Source: Saxidomus purpurata
Lineage: Eukaryota; Mollusca; Bivalvia; Venerida; Veneridae
DNA: 64,000 nt
Reading direction: 5' to 3'
Assembly: GCA_022818135.1 (NCBI GenBank)
Contig: JAFMSR010000006.1
Location: forward strand, 29,722,685-29,786,684
The position numbers and the translations under genes are program-made. Under the pieces are notes generated by a model. The model ran no database searches, was not told where the DNA came from, and saw only the letters and a program-made list of their open reading frames with translations. Shown here one piece after another: positions 45,216 through 55,930 of the stretch (its first letter is position 1; every line of letters begins with the position of its first letter).

Positions 45216-46563
45216 TTTGTGGAATTTGTTGTTATAGGTGAGAGAAGCTTTCTTCTTCTTGTAAGTAAGAATACAGTGTTGGACTACTGTATTTAAGCTG
45301 TTTATAGGTATTTTGACCGTGTTTTATATATGTTGAATAAATTCGAGATGGCGGTAGCTTCAAACTGGTAATATCGTAGCACTTCACAGTAAATGTTTTT
45401 ATTACATCTTAATAATAACTTCAATTTGTTATATCTTTAGCACAATTGTTCTTATCTGCAGTCAGCATGATTTCCAGCACAGTACTCCACAGTGTGATAA
45501 AGAGTCTTGTTGTGGATGAGTGACTCGGTCCAATTTTGTTTGTTAAATGTACATGTTTACAATATAAGGAATTAATGGTAAGCTGACCACTAGATGGAGA
45601 ACTGACAAAACTTTAACATGAGTAATAATAAGATATCAGTTCTTACCTTCATATAATGTTCTCATAACATTATTGTTATTATACATGTTTAATTCATGTG
45701 TTTGTTACTGTCAACTGAATATTTTTTCTCCGAACATTGTATCATGGTATGCATTTGGTGATCATTTACATGTCCGTCTGTGTGCGTTTGTGAGACTTCA
45801 TCTTTATTGGACATAGCCATGTACCCTAAGGGATCTAATCTCTAAGACTGATAGGAATTCATTGGAAAAGTAGATAATACAAGAACCATAACTCTAAATT
45901 AGGTAACTGCTAGATTATCTCCCTTTAAAAAAGAGGATATTTCTTCTTTGATTGTAAACAAGCTAGCTGCACTTGTATTACATTAAACCAATGTATGTGT
46001 TGGAAATTATCATTATGCTTAATGGCATGAATTGAGAGAATAAGTAACAGAGATACCACTTTAGATCAGTTGTGGAATTCTGAATTGAGTGAAATTGATG
46101 AAAGTAATGTTGGTGTGAACTAGATAAAACTTTTTGAGAGTTAAGTTAGAGTGTGTTTACAGTGCGACTTAGAGTGTGTTTAATGAGTTAGTGCTATAGC
46201 CTGTATCGATAGATAATACAATAGACACTAGGCGTGAAAGGACTACAGTGTTTTGCGCATTCAATAAGGACAGTTTGAAAAGCGAAGACATCTATTCAAG
46301 TTTGAGTAAAGTGGAATGAAGTTTTGTGTACACATAGTGTGTGTCTTAGTGCAAAGGAGTAACGCTATACAATGTAGTGATACTGCTAAAGTTGATATAA
46401 TTAATTGGAACTACTTGAATTTTAAATCAGTATATTCTATTTTATTGTAAAATTGTACTTATCTACACAGTACATTGTCAATTACGATCGGCATATACAT
46501 GTAGCTGTAGCATGCGTGAATGTCATGTTCACGATTAGACGGAGCATTCAGTTGAAGGAGATA
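45216..46563 (+). other. stretch upstream of the gypsy-type gag, possible 5' LTR/leader
   Basis: No exon is supported. By position it should contain the LTR and leader of the retrotransposon whose gag starts at 46564. I could not find a matching direct repeat after the integrase end at 51371, so LTR borders are not called. Confidence 0.3.
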
Positions 46564-47690
46564 TGACAACTGACGATATGTCAGATATGCACTTAGGAGC
46601 GATGGGAGGAGATGATCCCTTTTCATCGGATATAGGAGATGGCAGTCAGGGGAAGACAAGAAATCATTACACGCCTTTCATGAACTAAAGATATGGCCAG
46701 ATATAAGCTACGCTGCAGATTTTTCTACATTCTTGCAAAGAATTAACAAAGATAAACAGGATAAAGCAGCAGATAATTGAACAGCATCGATTGATGTAAA
46801 ACCACCTACCGTGCCAGCACCAACGTCAGCTATTAAGAAAATAAATACTAGTACTAAGTTGCCATCAGTCAGTAACAGTAATACAGGTGCACCTCCACCT
46901 TCACCAGTGGCATTTAACCTGGAGGATACAAGCAGTTTCCCAAACTTTCCTTTTTCTATGGGGAAGATAATACGGGGGATGTCACTTGGAAAACTTTTAA
47001 ATATGAAGTGGAGCCACACCGAAGGGATGTTTACTGAAGAACAAATTTTGTAAGACGCTGTGTGAAAGGGACGGCCAGCAAATATCATAAGGCGATTAGG
47101 TACCAAAGTGACTTTACATGAAATTAATCAAATTATTAAGAAACTGGAGAGTACTTATGGCAACATTGAAAGAAGGGAAACAATAATGAGAACGCTCTAC
47201 TCACGTATACAGGGAAAATACACTTTAAACGTCTATGCAACGTGATTGGGGAAATATATGCACAAGCTATAGAGTTAGGAGCTATACCAAAAAGGAATGA
47301 TGCTTTATTAAAACAGGTGCTCTATCAGGTATTGGATATGGAATTAAAGCATGTTGCCCGATACAAGAATGCCACTATTGCATATTTTGTAAGGTTCAAA
47401 ATAGAACTTCGAAAACTCGAATCGGATATGAAATCATCTGACACTAAGGCAAAGTCCTGTCATGTAGTAGCACAACTAGCTCAGAAAGAAGAAAAACCAG
47501 GACATAAGGAATTAAAGGATATTGTTAAACAATTAAATGATAAATTGGATCAGTTACAGAAAGAAAAAGAGGAAGGTCCTAGGAGAGAGTGTATACCTTA
47601 TGGTAATATATCCTTCAGAATAGGAAGGTACAACAGAAGAAGATATATAGAGGGACAGGCCGAGGTGATTATAGACCTACATGACTAACA
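46564..47690 (+). pseudogene. gag remnant
   Basis: An ATG at 46564 opens MTTDDMSDMHLGAMGGDDPF, stopping at 46687, with the reading resuming in other frames. The longest piece, 47242-47688, is charged and helical, ends in a Lys/Glu-rich coiled-coil-like stretch (about residues 70-115) and runs toward the zinc knuckle. Size and position fit a capsid/Gag protein. The antisense open frame at 46708-47106 is a shadow. Confidence 0.65.
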
Positions 47691-47714
47691 GCTGGCACTA
47701 CCTTTCTGGGCCCC

Positions 47715-47756
47715 TGTTACTGCTGCCACCAGCTTGAACACATCGCACGTTATTGT
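47715..47756 (+). pseudogene. Gag CCHC zinc knuckle
   Basis: Fourteen codons read CYCCHQLEHIARYC, exactly C-x2-C-x4-H-x4-C, the nucleocapsid zinc knuckle. It lies a frame away from the upstream gag piece, so a frameshift separates them. Confidence 0.75.
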
Positions 47757-47869
47757 GCAAACGATCTCGCTGATAATAAATCTGAGAATAAGGATTCAAA
47801 CGGGTATGTACTTTGGCTAGGGGATCGAACCAGGACAAGGAGTCTAATGATCCCAAATTAGTTAATGAA

Positions 47870-48170
47870 CGAAGTTAAACCAACATTACCATCAACAAGG
47901 TACCAGCTTCAGTCCTACTAGATACAGGGAGATGTGTGAGTGTAATTTCTGAAAGTTTTTTATCATCAAAACTTCAAAGAAACAACACCGATACTGCCAC
48001 TTAAATACATCTTGTGCATAGGACGTGCAGATGGCCAGAAGCTGTCATATTTGGTTTATATTGAAGTGGATTTGAACATTGTCAGTGGTCTACCCAAATA
48101 TTTTCAGCCCACTTGTCTGTTCTTCGTGATACTTGTACCTGGTACCAATTATTCATCTAAAGCTCCTGTT
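47870..48170 (+). pseudogene. retroviral-type aspartic protease remnant
   Basis: VPASVLLDTGRCVSVIS contains the catalytic D-T-G (47921-47929) in the usual hydrophobic context; the motif here is DTGR rather than DTGA/S. About 65 codons later, in a shifted frame, VPGTNYSSKAPVN matches the C-terminal part of gypsy proteases. Confidence 0.65.
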
Positions 48171-48607
48171 AATTAGATACAAATCATTCAAAGCTCTTAC
48201 AAATAATAACCCCGCTGACCTATATACTATCTAGCGCAAAATTAGATGCGACTGGTCAACGATAGGCTGCTGCACATGGACATTATAATTTTATATTTTG
48301 CACCCACCACGCATCAAGAATACGGATAAAATGAACAGGTACCTACATGACCAGAGGGGAAAGTAAATATAGAGAATAGAGTCGTCAAGGCAATATGCTG
48401 TAATTTTAACACACCATATATATAGAGAGCCTGTCATCAATGCATCACAATATAATAGAGATAACTTAAGATACAAGTCAGCAAATGGCCCAAGTTGAGA
48501 TGAGAGAGATTAGAAGATAAAAGGAGGATCCACTGATAACAAGATCCCGATAAAGAACTTCACTAAATGTGACCTTGTCATGAGAAAGAATAATCAATAA
48601 TTTTAAG

Positions 48608-48880
48608 ATGAAGAGGGGTATACTGTTTAAAACAATAACAGAGGATGGCAACCAAATAGAGCAGCTAGCAATGCCAGAATATTTCAGGCAAGAGGTACTG
48701 AAAGGCTTTCATTCAGATGTTGGACATCCAGGGAAAGAACACACTCTTAGATTATTGCAAGAAAGGTTCTTCTGGCCCGGCATGGCCACATATATTGACA
48801 ACTTTGTCTCAAAATGTGGAAGATGCATTAGAAACGGAAAAAAGGGAAATCTTCATAACCGAGCACCCTTGGTCAACGTG
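48608..48880 (+). pseudogene. integrase zinc-binding (H2C2) domain
   Basis: The open frame includes GFHSDVGHPGKEHTLRLLQE then RFFWPGMATYIDNFVSKCGR and CIRNG. H...H and C-x2-C are the four zinc ligands of the gypsy integrase N-terminal domain. It runs into LVNVNT and is then cut by an insert. Confidence 0.8.
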
Positions 48881-48885
48881 AATAC

Positions 48886-49300
48886 AAAGTATTCACTAGA
48901 ACTAGCGTTTTGTTTTTACTTCCGCGCTTTGGAACGGGCATATTGTAATATTGGGATAATTGGTTCGTTTATCGTGGGCCCAATGATATTTTCACGTGGC
49001 GCGCCCGTGAAATACTGTGTTCAATGAAATTATGTATTCACTCCCTTTTTTTTTTGGTTAAACTCCTTTTTTGGTTTTTTCTCAAATTTGAAAACGCGGA
49101 AACGTCTCAGAAACATAGCGCAATGACGCTTAAACGACGCTCGTCGCTGTTTCGCATTATTAGCTGTATACTTTTTGACGTAAACCGGGTTAAAGATGCA
49201 AAAAGTGAAAAAAAAAAGGAATCCACTGTTCAAAACGTGGAACACTTTTATTTCACTGAGAAAACTCTATAATTCACTGGAAAACATAAAATAATCTAGT
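48886..49300. mobile_element. insert interrupting the integrase
   Basis: Integrase similarity stops after ...PLVNVNT (about 48885) and resumes with VITDYFTKFAVAV at 49305. The intervening 415 bp has no integrase content. It contains a palindrome with a GGCGCGCC centre (TTCACGTGGCGCGCCCGTGA, 48990-49012). Borders and class are not certain. Confidence 0.5.
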
Positions 49301-49304
49301 AATA

Positions 49305-49440
49305 ACTGACTATTTTACAAAGTTTGCTGTAGCTGTACATACCAGAAATCAGACTGCAAAGACAAAAGCAGAAACATTGTACAACCACTGTATTGCTCAA
49401 TATAGTATACCATCACGCCTACACTTTGTAAAATTACCAG
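49305..49440 (+). pseudogene. integrase catalytic core fragment
   Basis: TDYFTKFAVAVHTRNQTAKT then KAETLYNHCIAQYSIPSRLH is the stretch just before the second catalytic aspartate in gypsy integrases. The S-D-Q-G aspartate segment itself is lost at the border of the non-LTR insertion. Confidence 0.75.
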
Positions 49441-49449
49441 CATGAAACA

Positions 49450-50828
49450 GTCTCAGACAACAGTTTACAACCTATAAGGTAATTCTGGTCCAAAACAATT
49501 TAATCTTCTTGAAATAACCTCACCATATTAATAAAAAAAGCAAAAGTTCTATCAATTCTCAGAAAATGCTACTAAGTTCTTTGCTTCTTATCTGTCCGAC
49601 AGAAAACAGTTTATAAAGGTGAAAAACATTTCATCGGACAGCCTATCTGTCACTTTTGGTGTTCTGCAGGGATCTATATAAGGCCCTCTTTTGTTTTTGT
49701 TATACATCAATGATATAGCTTATGTTTCCAGTACTGGTTCAACAGACCTCTCAGACGACACCACAATATATGAATCGTCAAACAATCTAAACGAAATTCA
49801 AAATAATCTTCATAAAAGTTTAAACGCTATCAGTGGCTGGTGTTCATTGAATAATATGGTCCTGCATCCCTGAAAACAAAATGTATGGTTATTTCTACGA
49901 AAATACAAACTTAGATATAAACAACCTTATATCTTGTGTTAAATAATAATGATTTGATAGAAAATGTTACAGTTCAAAAAGTCCTTGGAATTTATGTAGA
50001 CGCCACCTTATCATGGAAAGAGCAACTCAAAAACGTATGTTGTAAGCTCTATTCCAAACTTGCTCTCTTAAAAAGAATTTCTTATTATTTATCTTACGAC
50101 ATGAAAACAAAAATTGCACAGTATGGGGGAAAGGTACGCATGTAGAAAAAACTATATTAAAGTATCAAAAAAGAGCAGCAAGAATAATATTAAATAAACC
50201 AATTCTGACAAATTCACATTCATTGTTTAAAGAACTACAGTGGCTTTCTTTTTCAAAACGATACGCCTGTCATGTAGCACTATTAGTAAACAAATCTACA
50301 CGAAATCTTGCACCTCAGTATATATCTAATCTATTGTATTTCTCCAACAACCAAGTGTAAAATTTACGATCAACTTCAAGAAATGACCTGTATGTATAGA
50401 AAATTAACACAAATTGTTTTAAAACAAGTTTTATTTATAACAGCAGAATTGTTTTAAAACAAGTTTTATTTATAACAGCAGAATTGTATGGAACATAATT
50501 CCTTTAAAGATAAGAAAAATTTCAAATATCGAATCTTTCAAATATCATTACAAATTGTTTTTACTACAATCCGAATACTGTTAATACTGACATGATATTG
50601 TTTATACATTTTTGTATGCATGCTTGTATTTAATATAATGAGTGTTTGTCTTTCTTTGGTGATGTGTAAAAGAAAATTTGTACATTTTCATTACGTTTTA
50701 TTTTCATTTCATTTCATTTTGTGTATTATCTTTGCTACCTTCCCCAGAGGCCACATTGAAAATATGTAAATATTTTGTATATTTGTCATTATGTGTTTAC
50801 CTTCTTATAATAAAGATATTATTATTAA
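49450..50828 (+). mobile_element. truncated non-LTR retrotransposon (CR1/Jockey-group reverse transcriptase)
   Basis: Only the 3' part is present (5' truncation is typical). It encodes reverse-transcriptase motifs: FGVLQGSI-stop-GPLLFLLYINDI, then a degraded active site LSDDTTIY (usually F-A-D-D), then VQKVLGIYVDATLSWKEQL, and the C-terminal KRAARIILNKP...LQWLSFSKR block. Stops and shifts make it inactive. It ends in ATAATAAAGATATTATTATTA at 50808-50828, a plausible short A/T tail. A 35-bp direct duplication lies at 50412-50481. It sits inside the gypsy integrase. Confidence 0.75.
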
Positions 50829-51371
50829 ATGCTGGAAACTCTGGAAAACTTGCAAAATGGCGATTGGAAAAAAATACATCTGTACATATACAATTGTACC
50901 CCTCGCGAAACTACTAGAGTTTCACCAAATCAGTCGATGTTCGGAAAAAAGCCAAGGTTACCAATCTATACTTTGTTGGAGAAGGCAAACGTATAGAACA
51001 GTACCAATCAGAATGCCAGACAATTAATTGGAGATCTGGGAGAGGGAATGTCCAAACCCAGAGCGATAGTCGAGAAACAGATAGAAAAAGCTAAATTAAA
51101 GCAGAAAAAGTGTTATGATATGAAAGTTAGAGAGGCTAAAGTAAAAGTTGGTGGCAAGGTCTTAGTGAAGATACGTTTGCATGGAGAATGCAAACATAGG
51201 TTAGCTGACAGATTTAAAGAGGATTTGTATACAGTTACCGAACAACAAAGACCGCACATTTCTGTGTATAGGCTGAGATCCAACATGGTTGGCAGAGAGA
51301 AAACATTGCACAGGAATCAGTTGCTCCCTGTAAATTGCTGGGATAAAACAGATAGGCCCTGTATTAGATAA
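50829..51371 (+). pseudogene. integrase core end and C-terminal domain
   Basis: Starts in the helix with YNCTPRETTRVSPNQSMFGK, carries one stop, then an open frame from 51048 with KLKQKKCYDMKVREAKVKVG then GKVLVKIRLHGECKHRLADR and EKTLHRNQLLPV. The last words are the conserved end of gypsy integrases (TLHRN-LLP). Confidence 0.8.
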
Positions 51372-52828
51372 CAAGTAGAATTACAAGTAGATCCTGCAGA
51401 ATCCATCCACTAATAGAACAGTAAAGGATGCATTCATGGTCAAAGAATGATGCCATTAATGGAGACTCAGGTGATGAGGTTAGTTTCTTCCTTGTCCCAG
51501 AGACAAGAATGCATGGATACGCAAATGATACTTATCTAATAAGATAGAGTCTATACATACTATGTTGAAAAAATCAAACGTGCCTGGCCCCTTTGCTTAT
51601 AGGGAGTGCTTATTTTGATATTAGCTATCTAGAGGAAATGTTTCTGCCAAAGACAACGGATACACAATAATTAGACACGCCATAAATCAAGGACAAACTA
51701 AGCATTTCTACTTTTTTACGATAATTGTCAAACTATGTGCTGGCACATTTGATCTCTTATAGACAGGCCTGCATGATATGTAGTATCTTGGTCAGTTCAA
51801 AAAGAGTTATTTTTATATGTACTTCCAGAACATTTGGTTTTACTACTTAACCGTGCATTTGTATCATTGCGGCCCGCTTTATTTAATACGGGGTGAGTAA
51901 AAGATGCATGGAGACTTAAGCACTAGATCGAAAATATGCGTCAAATTGAGGTACTTCTGAGATGAAAACTGTAGACACAGTCTATTGTGCTGGAAACACA
52001 AGAGATGTCGTTTTTATTTAGATGCGCATCTCACTATAAGCTTATTTTTCTCCACTATTCTCACAGTGTCCTATCGTACAGAGTTGCATGCATCCTGTTT
52101 AATACATGTATGCTATAATCATTGCGAATGCAGAACACTATGTGTTCAGCATTGAATCAGAAATTAAAAGAAACACTCAATTGTAGATGCTGTGTCACAG
52201 CATATTTGCGTCATCATACTTTATTGAATTCTTGAAATGGATCACTCTTTAAATGAAGAGACATTTATTTAGTTTTTACATGTACAAACAGTGGAATTTT
52301 AAATCAGTGAAGAATAATTGGTTGTTAATAAAGAGCATGAAAATAATATCAAGTTTTATATCGACAGGTGGTTGTGTTCTTCCTACAGACCAAATTTTAT
52401 CCAGCAGTGCTTATGAATACTGTGCATTGTCTTAACAATTGAACATGACCATAATCACAATTGTATGTGTACACCTATCGACTATTACTGCCTTAATGGG
52501 ATCATTACACAATTCAGTAAAACTCAGTGTGCATCAACCTGCAATACAGTGATCATTTTCGCCGTGGTGTAGCAATAAATGTTTAATCATTCTCCCATTG
52601 CAATGGGGAAAAGTTACAATTTTCAGTCTGCATTAGCGTTAGTTTCGATCCTTTGTAGAGTAAACCATATGCAAAGATGGAATTCGTGTTTCTTTAGTTG
52701 GTTGCCCATCCAAAGAATGTATGGAACACACCTGTAAAATTCAAGCAAACACATTTCAGGAACCATTAGTTGTATACCGGAAAAACAGTGCAAATGTAAC
52801 TTGAATAAAAAAACATGCATTTAATCTA
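51372..52828. other. stretch without supported features
   Basis: No exon, known repeat or LTR recognised. Position suggests the 3' part of the retrotransposon followed by unique sequence. GAATTTTAAATCAGT occurs here (52292) and at 46415, too short to define an LTR pair. Confidence 0.35.
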
Positions 52829-52927
52829 CTTACAGTTTGCCCTACTTTCCAATCCAATCAAATGCCCCCATTTCATTCAAAAAAGCAATTTGTATGCAAT
52901 ATGAAAAAGATTATTTCACTAGTAGGG

Positions 52928-52941
52928 CTGTGACGTCACAG
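52928..52941. promoter_or_regulatory. CRE palindrome CTGTGACGTCACAG
   Basis: A perfect 14-bp palindrome with the full cAMP-response element TGACGTCA at 52931-52938. The homologous site in the SRP19 intron copy is TGATGTCA (near 15896), with one change. Binding is inference. Confidence 0.5.
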
Positions 52942-53170
52942 AGATAAACTCCGCCTTATTGCCCGCCCAAAATGGCCGCGCTGACAAAAGATGTTGAATA
53001 AACTTCAAAAGGAAAAAAAGCAAAACATTATTCAAAAAACTGTATCTTTTCCAGTTTAGCACGGACGAAGACTGATATCGAATGGACAACAGTAGCCTAG
53101 TACTGTATTTTAAAAAATTAAATACTTTCATTTATTTATGTTTATAGAATCAATTCATGAAAAATCTTAC

Positions 53171-53510
53171 CATCTGTTACGTTAAAGTTTGCCGACGGAG
53201 ATTCAGATGTAGAGCCTACTGGTATATGTTTTACATCCAGTTCCGGCAGGGTACGCTGACAAAGATTTGAGGCATCCGTGTCGGAACGACAATTTAGCTG
53301 CTGTGTGTTTATTGTTAGTAATTGGGTAACACTAATGTCCTGTGTGTTTGGTAGATCTAAAACATCCCCAAACATAAAGTTTTGGTAGAAGTCGTCATCA
53401 CTATTTAGCATATCAAAAGTACAGTCCGTCAAATCACACTCTGACATCACTTTTTTTTTAATACACTGGATGACTGTCTCTCGCCTAATATTGATTAAAT
53501 GTGAGTACAT
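53171..53510 (-). CDS. unidentified first-exon-like coding segment inside the composite repeat
   Basis: An ATG at 53510 opens 113 codons ending at a strong donor (GATG|GTAAGA), outgoing phase 1. The protein piece is acidic and rich in Asp/Ser/Thr, with MSECDLTDCTFDMLNSDDDF early and SVTQLLTINTQQLN in the middle; no domain recognised. A TATA box lies 52-59 bases upstream. No acceptor with continuing coding sequence was found before the element end at 52829. It could be a captured host exon, the first exon of a transposon protein, or a genuine host first exon flanked by repeats. Confidence 0.45.
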
Positions 53511-53561
53511 GTTGGAATGCAGGTAAAAGGGGCGTTTTAGAGATTGCGATGATGTTGGCGT

Positions 53562-53569
53562 TATTTATA
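53562..53569 (-). promoter_or_regulatory. TATA box upstream of the 53510 start
   Basis: TATAAATA on the minus strand within GCGCGCTATAAATAACGCC, about 55 bases before the ATG. Spacing fits a start site near 53535 and a leader of about 25 bases. Confidence 0.5.
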
Positions 53570-54166
53570 GCGCGCAACACTTGTGCTTCAGAGCTGTCAA
53601 TCAACACAACGCAGCGTCAGTAGGCGGGACAAACTGTAAGCCGGTTATAAGTCCATATTATAGAAATAAAAAAACTTATTGTATCGGTTCGCTAACGCTC
53701 CCTCGCAATAAATTTGTTTATTCCTGTAATATAGACCTATAACCTATACATACAGCTCAGTTTTCTCTTAGAATTCTTATTGACAGACGGTATGAGATTG
53801 CATTGTTGTTTTCTAACACTCATCTATAGTAAGGATGCATTACAAACCCGGACATACTAGTATATAAAATTTCTTGAACAGGCCGAATATACATGAAAAA
53901 TTACTTGAAAGTGAAAAACAACTGCAGTAACGGTTTTTCGAAACGTGAAAATTATGACAGAACATTAGATATATAAATATTTTGACAAACACAGATCTTC
54001 AAAGATATTTATAACACTAATACTGGGATGTGTGACCAATCAATGTGACCAATGAATGCGTAATTTGGCTTGTAAACTCGACGCTAGTAAATCGAACATA
54101 TGATTTGGATTTATTCTTTAGAATTCTGAATATTAATTATTTTAAACTAATCGTACAGTCTTAAAG

Positions 54167-54509
54167 CTGCTCGCTCTCAGTTGCCGTTGAATTTATTTTT
54201 AAATAGACATAATTATACATAAATATAAAACTAAAGGCTAGAATTAAAATATAAGCAAAAATCTATGTAGGAATTTGCAGAAATCGACTGAAAATGTCGG
54301 TTACACGGCACCGCTACACTATATGTTTATATTGAAATTTCAAAAGCGTTTGCAACGCTTTTGAATTTGGTAGCGTATTTTTTTTAAATTTAGAGATAGA
54401 CGTGACAGGAATTTATACTGGAGCCTTTTTATATGACTATATGTTCTAAAATACGTTATTTACATACAGTTTGAAGAACTTTATTTTACCAAAATCTGAG
54501 AGCGATCAG
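54167..54509. mobile_element. MITE with CTGnTCGCTCTCAG inverted ends
   Basis: CTGCTCGCTCTCAG (54167-54180) is matched by CTGAGAGCGATCAG (54496-54509). A perfect internal hairpin TTCAAAAGCGTT-TGC-AACGCTTTTGAA lies at 54339-54365. No coding content. Confidence 0.6.
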
Positions 54510-54642
54510 TGTTGCAATTAAGCAATTATACAAAATCTAGACCGTGGTGGATTCCCTTCGTGCCAACAACTAACTGATCAACAGCGTACAGATCAGTAAC
54601 TTCCGTTTCGGGTTACTCTACGCTACGGCACTGTTATTCTAG

Positions 54643-54725
54643 TCGGTCTCCGTAGTGTAGTGGTTAACACGCCTACGCTGTACTTTTACGGATCGAGTTC
54701 AAATCTCATACAAACCCATTCTTTT
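54643..54725 (+). mobile_element. tRNA-like sequence (Val-type head), probable SINE or pseudo-tRNA
   Basis: TCCGTAGTGTAGTGGTTAAC is close to the 5' part of animal tRNA-Val and contains a good A-box; GATCGAGTTCAAATCTC is a B-box. The anticodon stem does not form and the T-stem is weak, so a functional tRNA is not called. Confidence 0.45.
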
Positions 54726-55742
54726 TATAAAAAAGCCTTCTCTAAATTACTTACCCTTTTCAGCTTTTTAACCATTTTTAAATGTTACACGGCAAATAAT
54801 CATAAATATCTACATTGATGTGAAAATAATAAGGATAATGGCAATGAAAAATCAAGATTACTGGAGGAATGCACGGCCCTATATATAATATTAGGTCCGT
54901 GGGTAATGGCTGATTTTAGATCTTGTTATTTAGATCTGGTTATTTAAAAATCTAGACGGTAAAAGTTTATCATTCTTTGCCATAATTATATTAAGACAGG
55001 GTCACTTGCTGGTCACTTGGAAATCGTTGTCATCACATGGCGACAAGGGAAAATATCAAGGGCAGCGCTTTACTGAGAATGCATGCAATTTGGTGTCTGA
55101 ATATTGACAAACTTTCTTTCTGGTATACCGTTCAGTTAGTTATTTGCAAGATGGGGCTAGGGGTATAAAATTCCGTATTTCCTTATATCTAGGCGGTCAA
55201 TTTCTTTTAAAATTCGATTATGAATCATTGAAAGGATATATAGTTAATGAAAAAACAATTGAAAAATTATGGGCTGAATACATGTACCTTAAGTTTGCTT
55301 TTCAACATATTAAACTTGATATCAAATCAACTCCGGATAGGTATTTGCGTAAGGTATAAGTTAATTAAGCAGTTGATTGTAAATGAAAATAGACAAAATA
55401 TGGCGGTGTGCTTTTTTACGAACAATAACGGACTGCCCACGTGACTTGAGTCGCGATCTTGAAAGACAGAAAACTTTGTAAACAAAATAGGAATGTATCA
55501 CAGTTTTTCTTGTAGTATTCTGCGTTCCAATCATCCGAGAACTATTGGTATGTGAGACCCTAGAATACGAACTTGCGACACTGATAGCTTTGCTTAAAAG
55601 TAAATAAATACTGCGAAGTCACGTGATTGCTTCCACTTGCTTCTTGCACCAACTGAAAACATGTAGCGGGAGCGTGATAAACAAGTGTCGAAGCATACTA
55701 AAGGAATTTTGTTTGTGTAGTTACACCCGATCGGCATCTAAA

Positions 55743-55796
55743 ATGGTACGGACGGTTGTATCAGCAGCGATTAAGGCTGACATTTCAAAATATGAG
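55743..55796 (+). CDS. candidate first exon of an unidentified plus-strand gene
   Basis: ATG in good context (CTAAAATGG), 18 codons MVRTVVSAAIKADISKYE, then donor GTAAAT in phase 0. The upstream 100 bases are relatively CpG-rich for this window and free of repeats, fitting a 5' UTR. No further exon is visible to 64000, so intron 1 would exceed 8 kb, filled with the elements below. The product is not recognised; it could also be chance. Confidence 0.35.
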
Positions 55797-55930
55797 GTAA
55801 ATTCAGCTATTATTCTGCATCATGCAGTGCATGTAAACAATAGATTATGGATTCGTACTCATTCGTCTTCGTACACAGTAAATATAACGGGAATTTCTTC
55901 TTCGGCTTTTGTGATATAACTTTGTTTTTA

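Larger units (their letters stand above)
46564..51371 (+). mobile_element. degenerate Ty3/gypsy-type LTR retrotransposon with nested insertions
   Basis: In order on the plus strand: gag (46564-47690), CCHC zinc knuckle (47715-47756), aspartic protease (about 47870-48170), integrase zinc-binding domain (48608-48880), an insert (48886-49300), part of the integrase core (49305-49440), a non-LTR retrotransposon (49450-50828), and the integrase C terminus (50829-51371). The reverse transcriptase/RNase H part expected between protease and integrase is not found, so it is deleted or unrecognisable. Protease before integrase with a gypsy-type integrase tail fits the Ty3/gypsy order. Frameshifts and stops interrupt every part; the element is inactive. 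Confidence 0.8.
52829..53750 (-). mobile_element. composite repeat: TA-flanked TIR element plus palindromic MITE
   Basis: On the minus strand the order is palindrome (53750-53641), then TA-CAGTTTGTCCC at 53636, an exon-like coding segment, a CRE palindrome, then GGGCAAACTG-TA at 52833. The outer and inner parts recur together at 15715-16033 without the middle. TIRs CAGTTTGYCC and flanking TA recall the Tc1/mariner pattern. The shared palindrome junction shows that both parts travelled or were copied together. Confidence 0.6.

Noticed and set aside
46708..47106. 132-codon minus-strand open frame
   Set aside because: Antisense to the gag region, with no family resemblance; a shadow.
45216..52828. 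LTR pair for the gypsy-type element
   Set aside because: Only GAATTTTAAATCAGT was found on both sides (46415, 52292), too short and not at plausible LTR borders.
54643..54725. Functional tRNA-Val gene
   Set aside because: A- and B-boxes are good but the anticodon stem does not pair and the T-stem is weak; called a tRNA-like SINE head or pseudogene.
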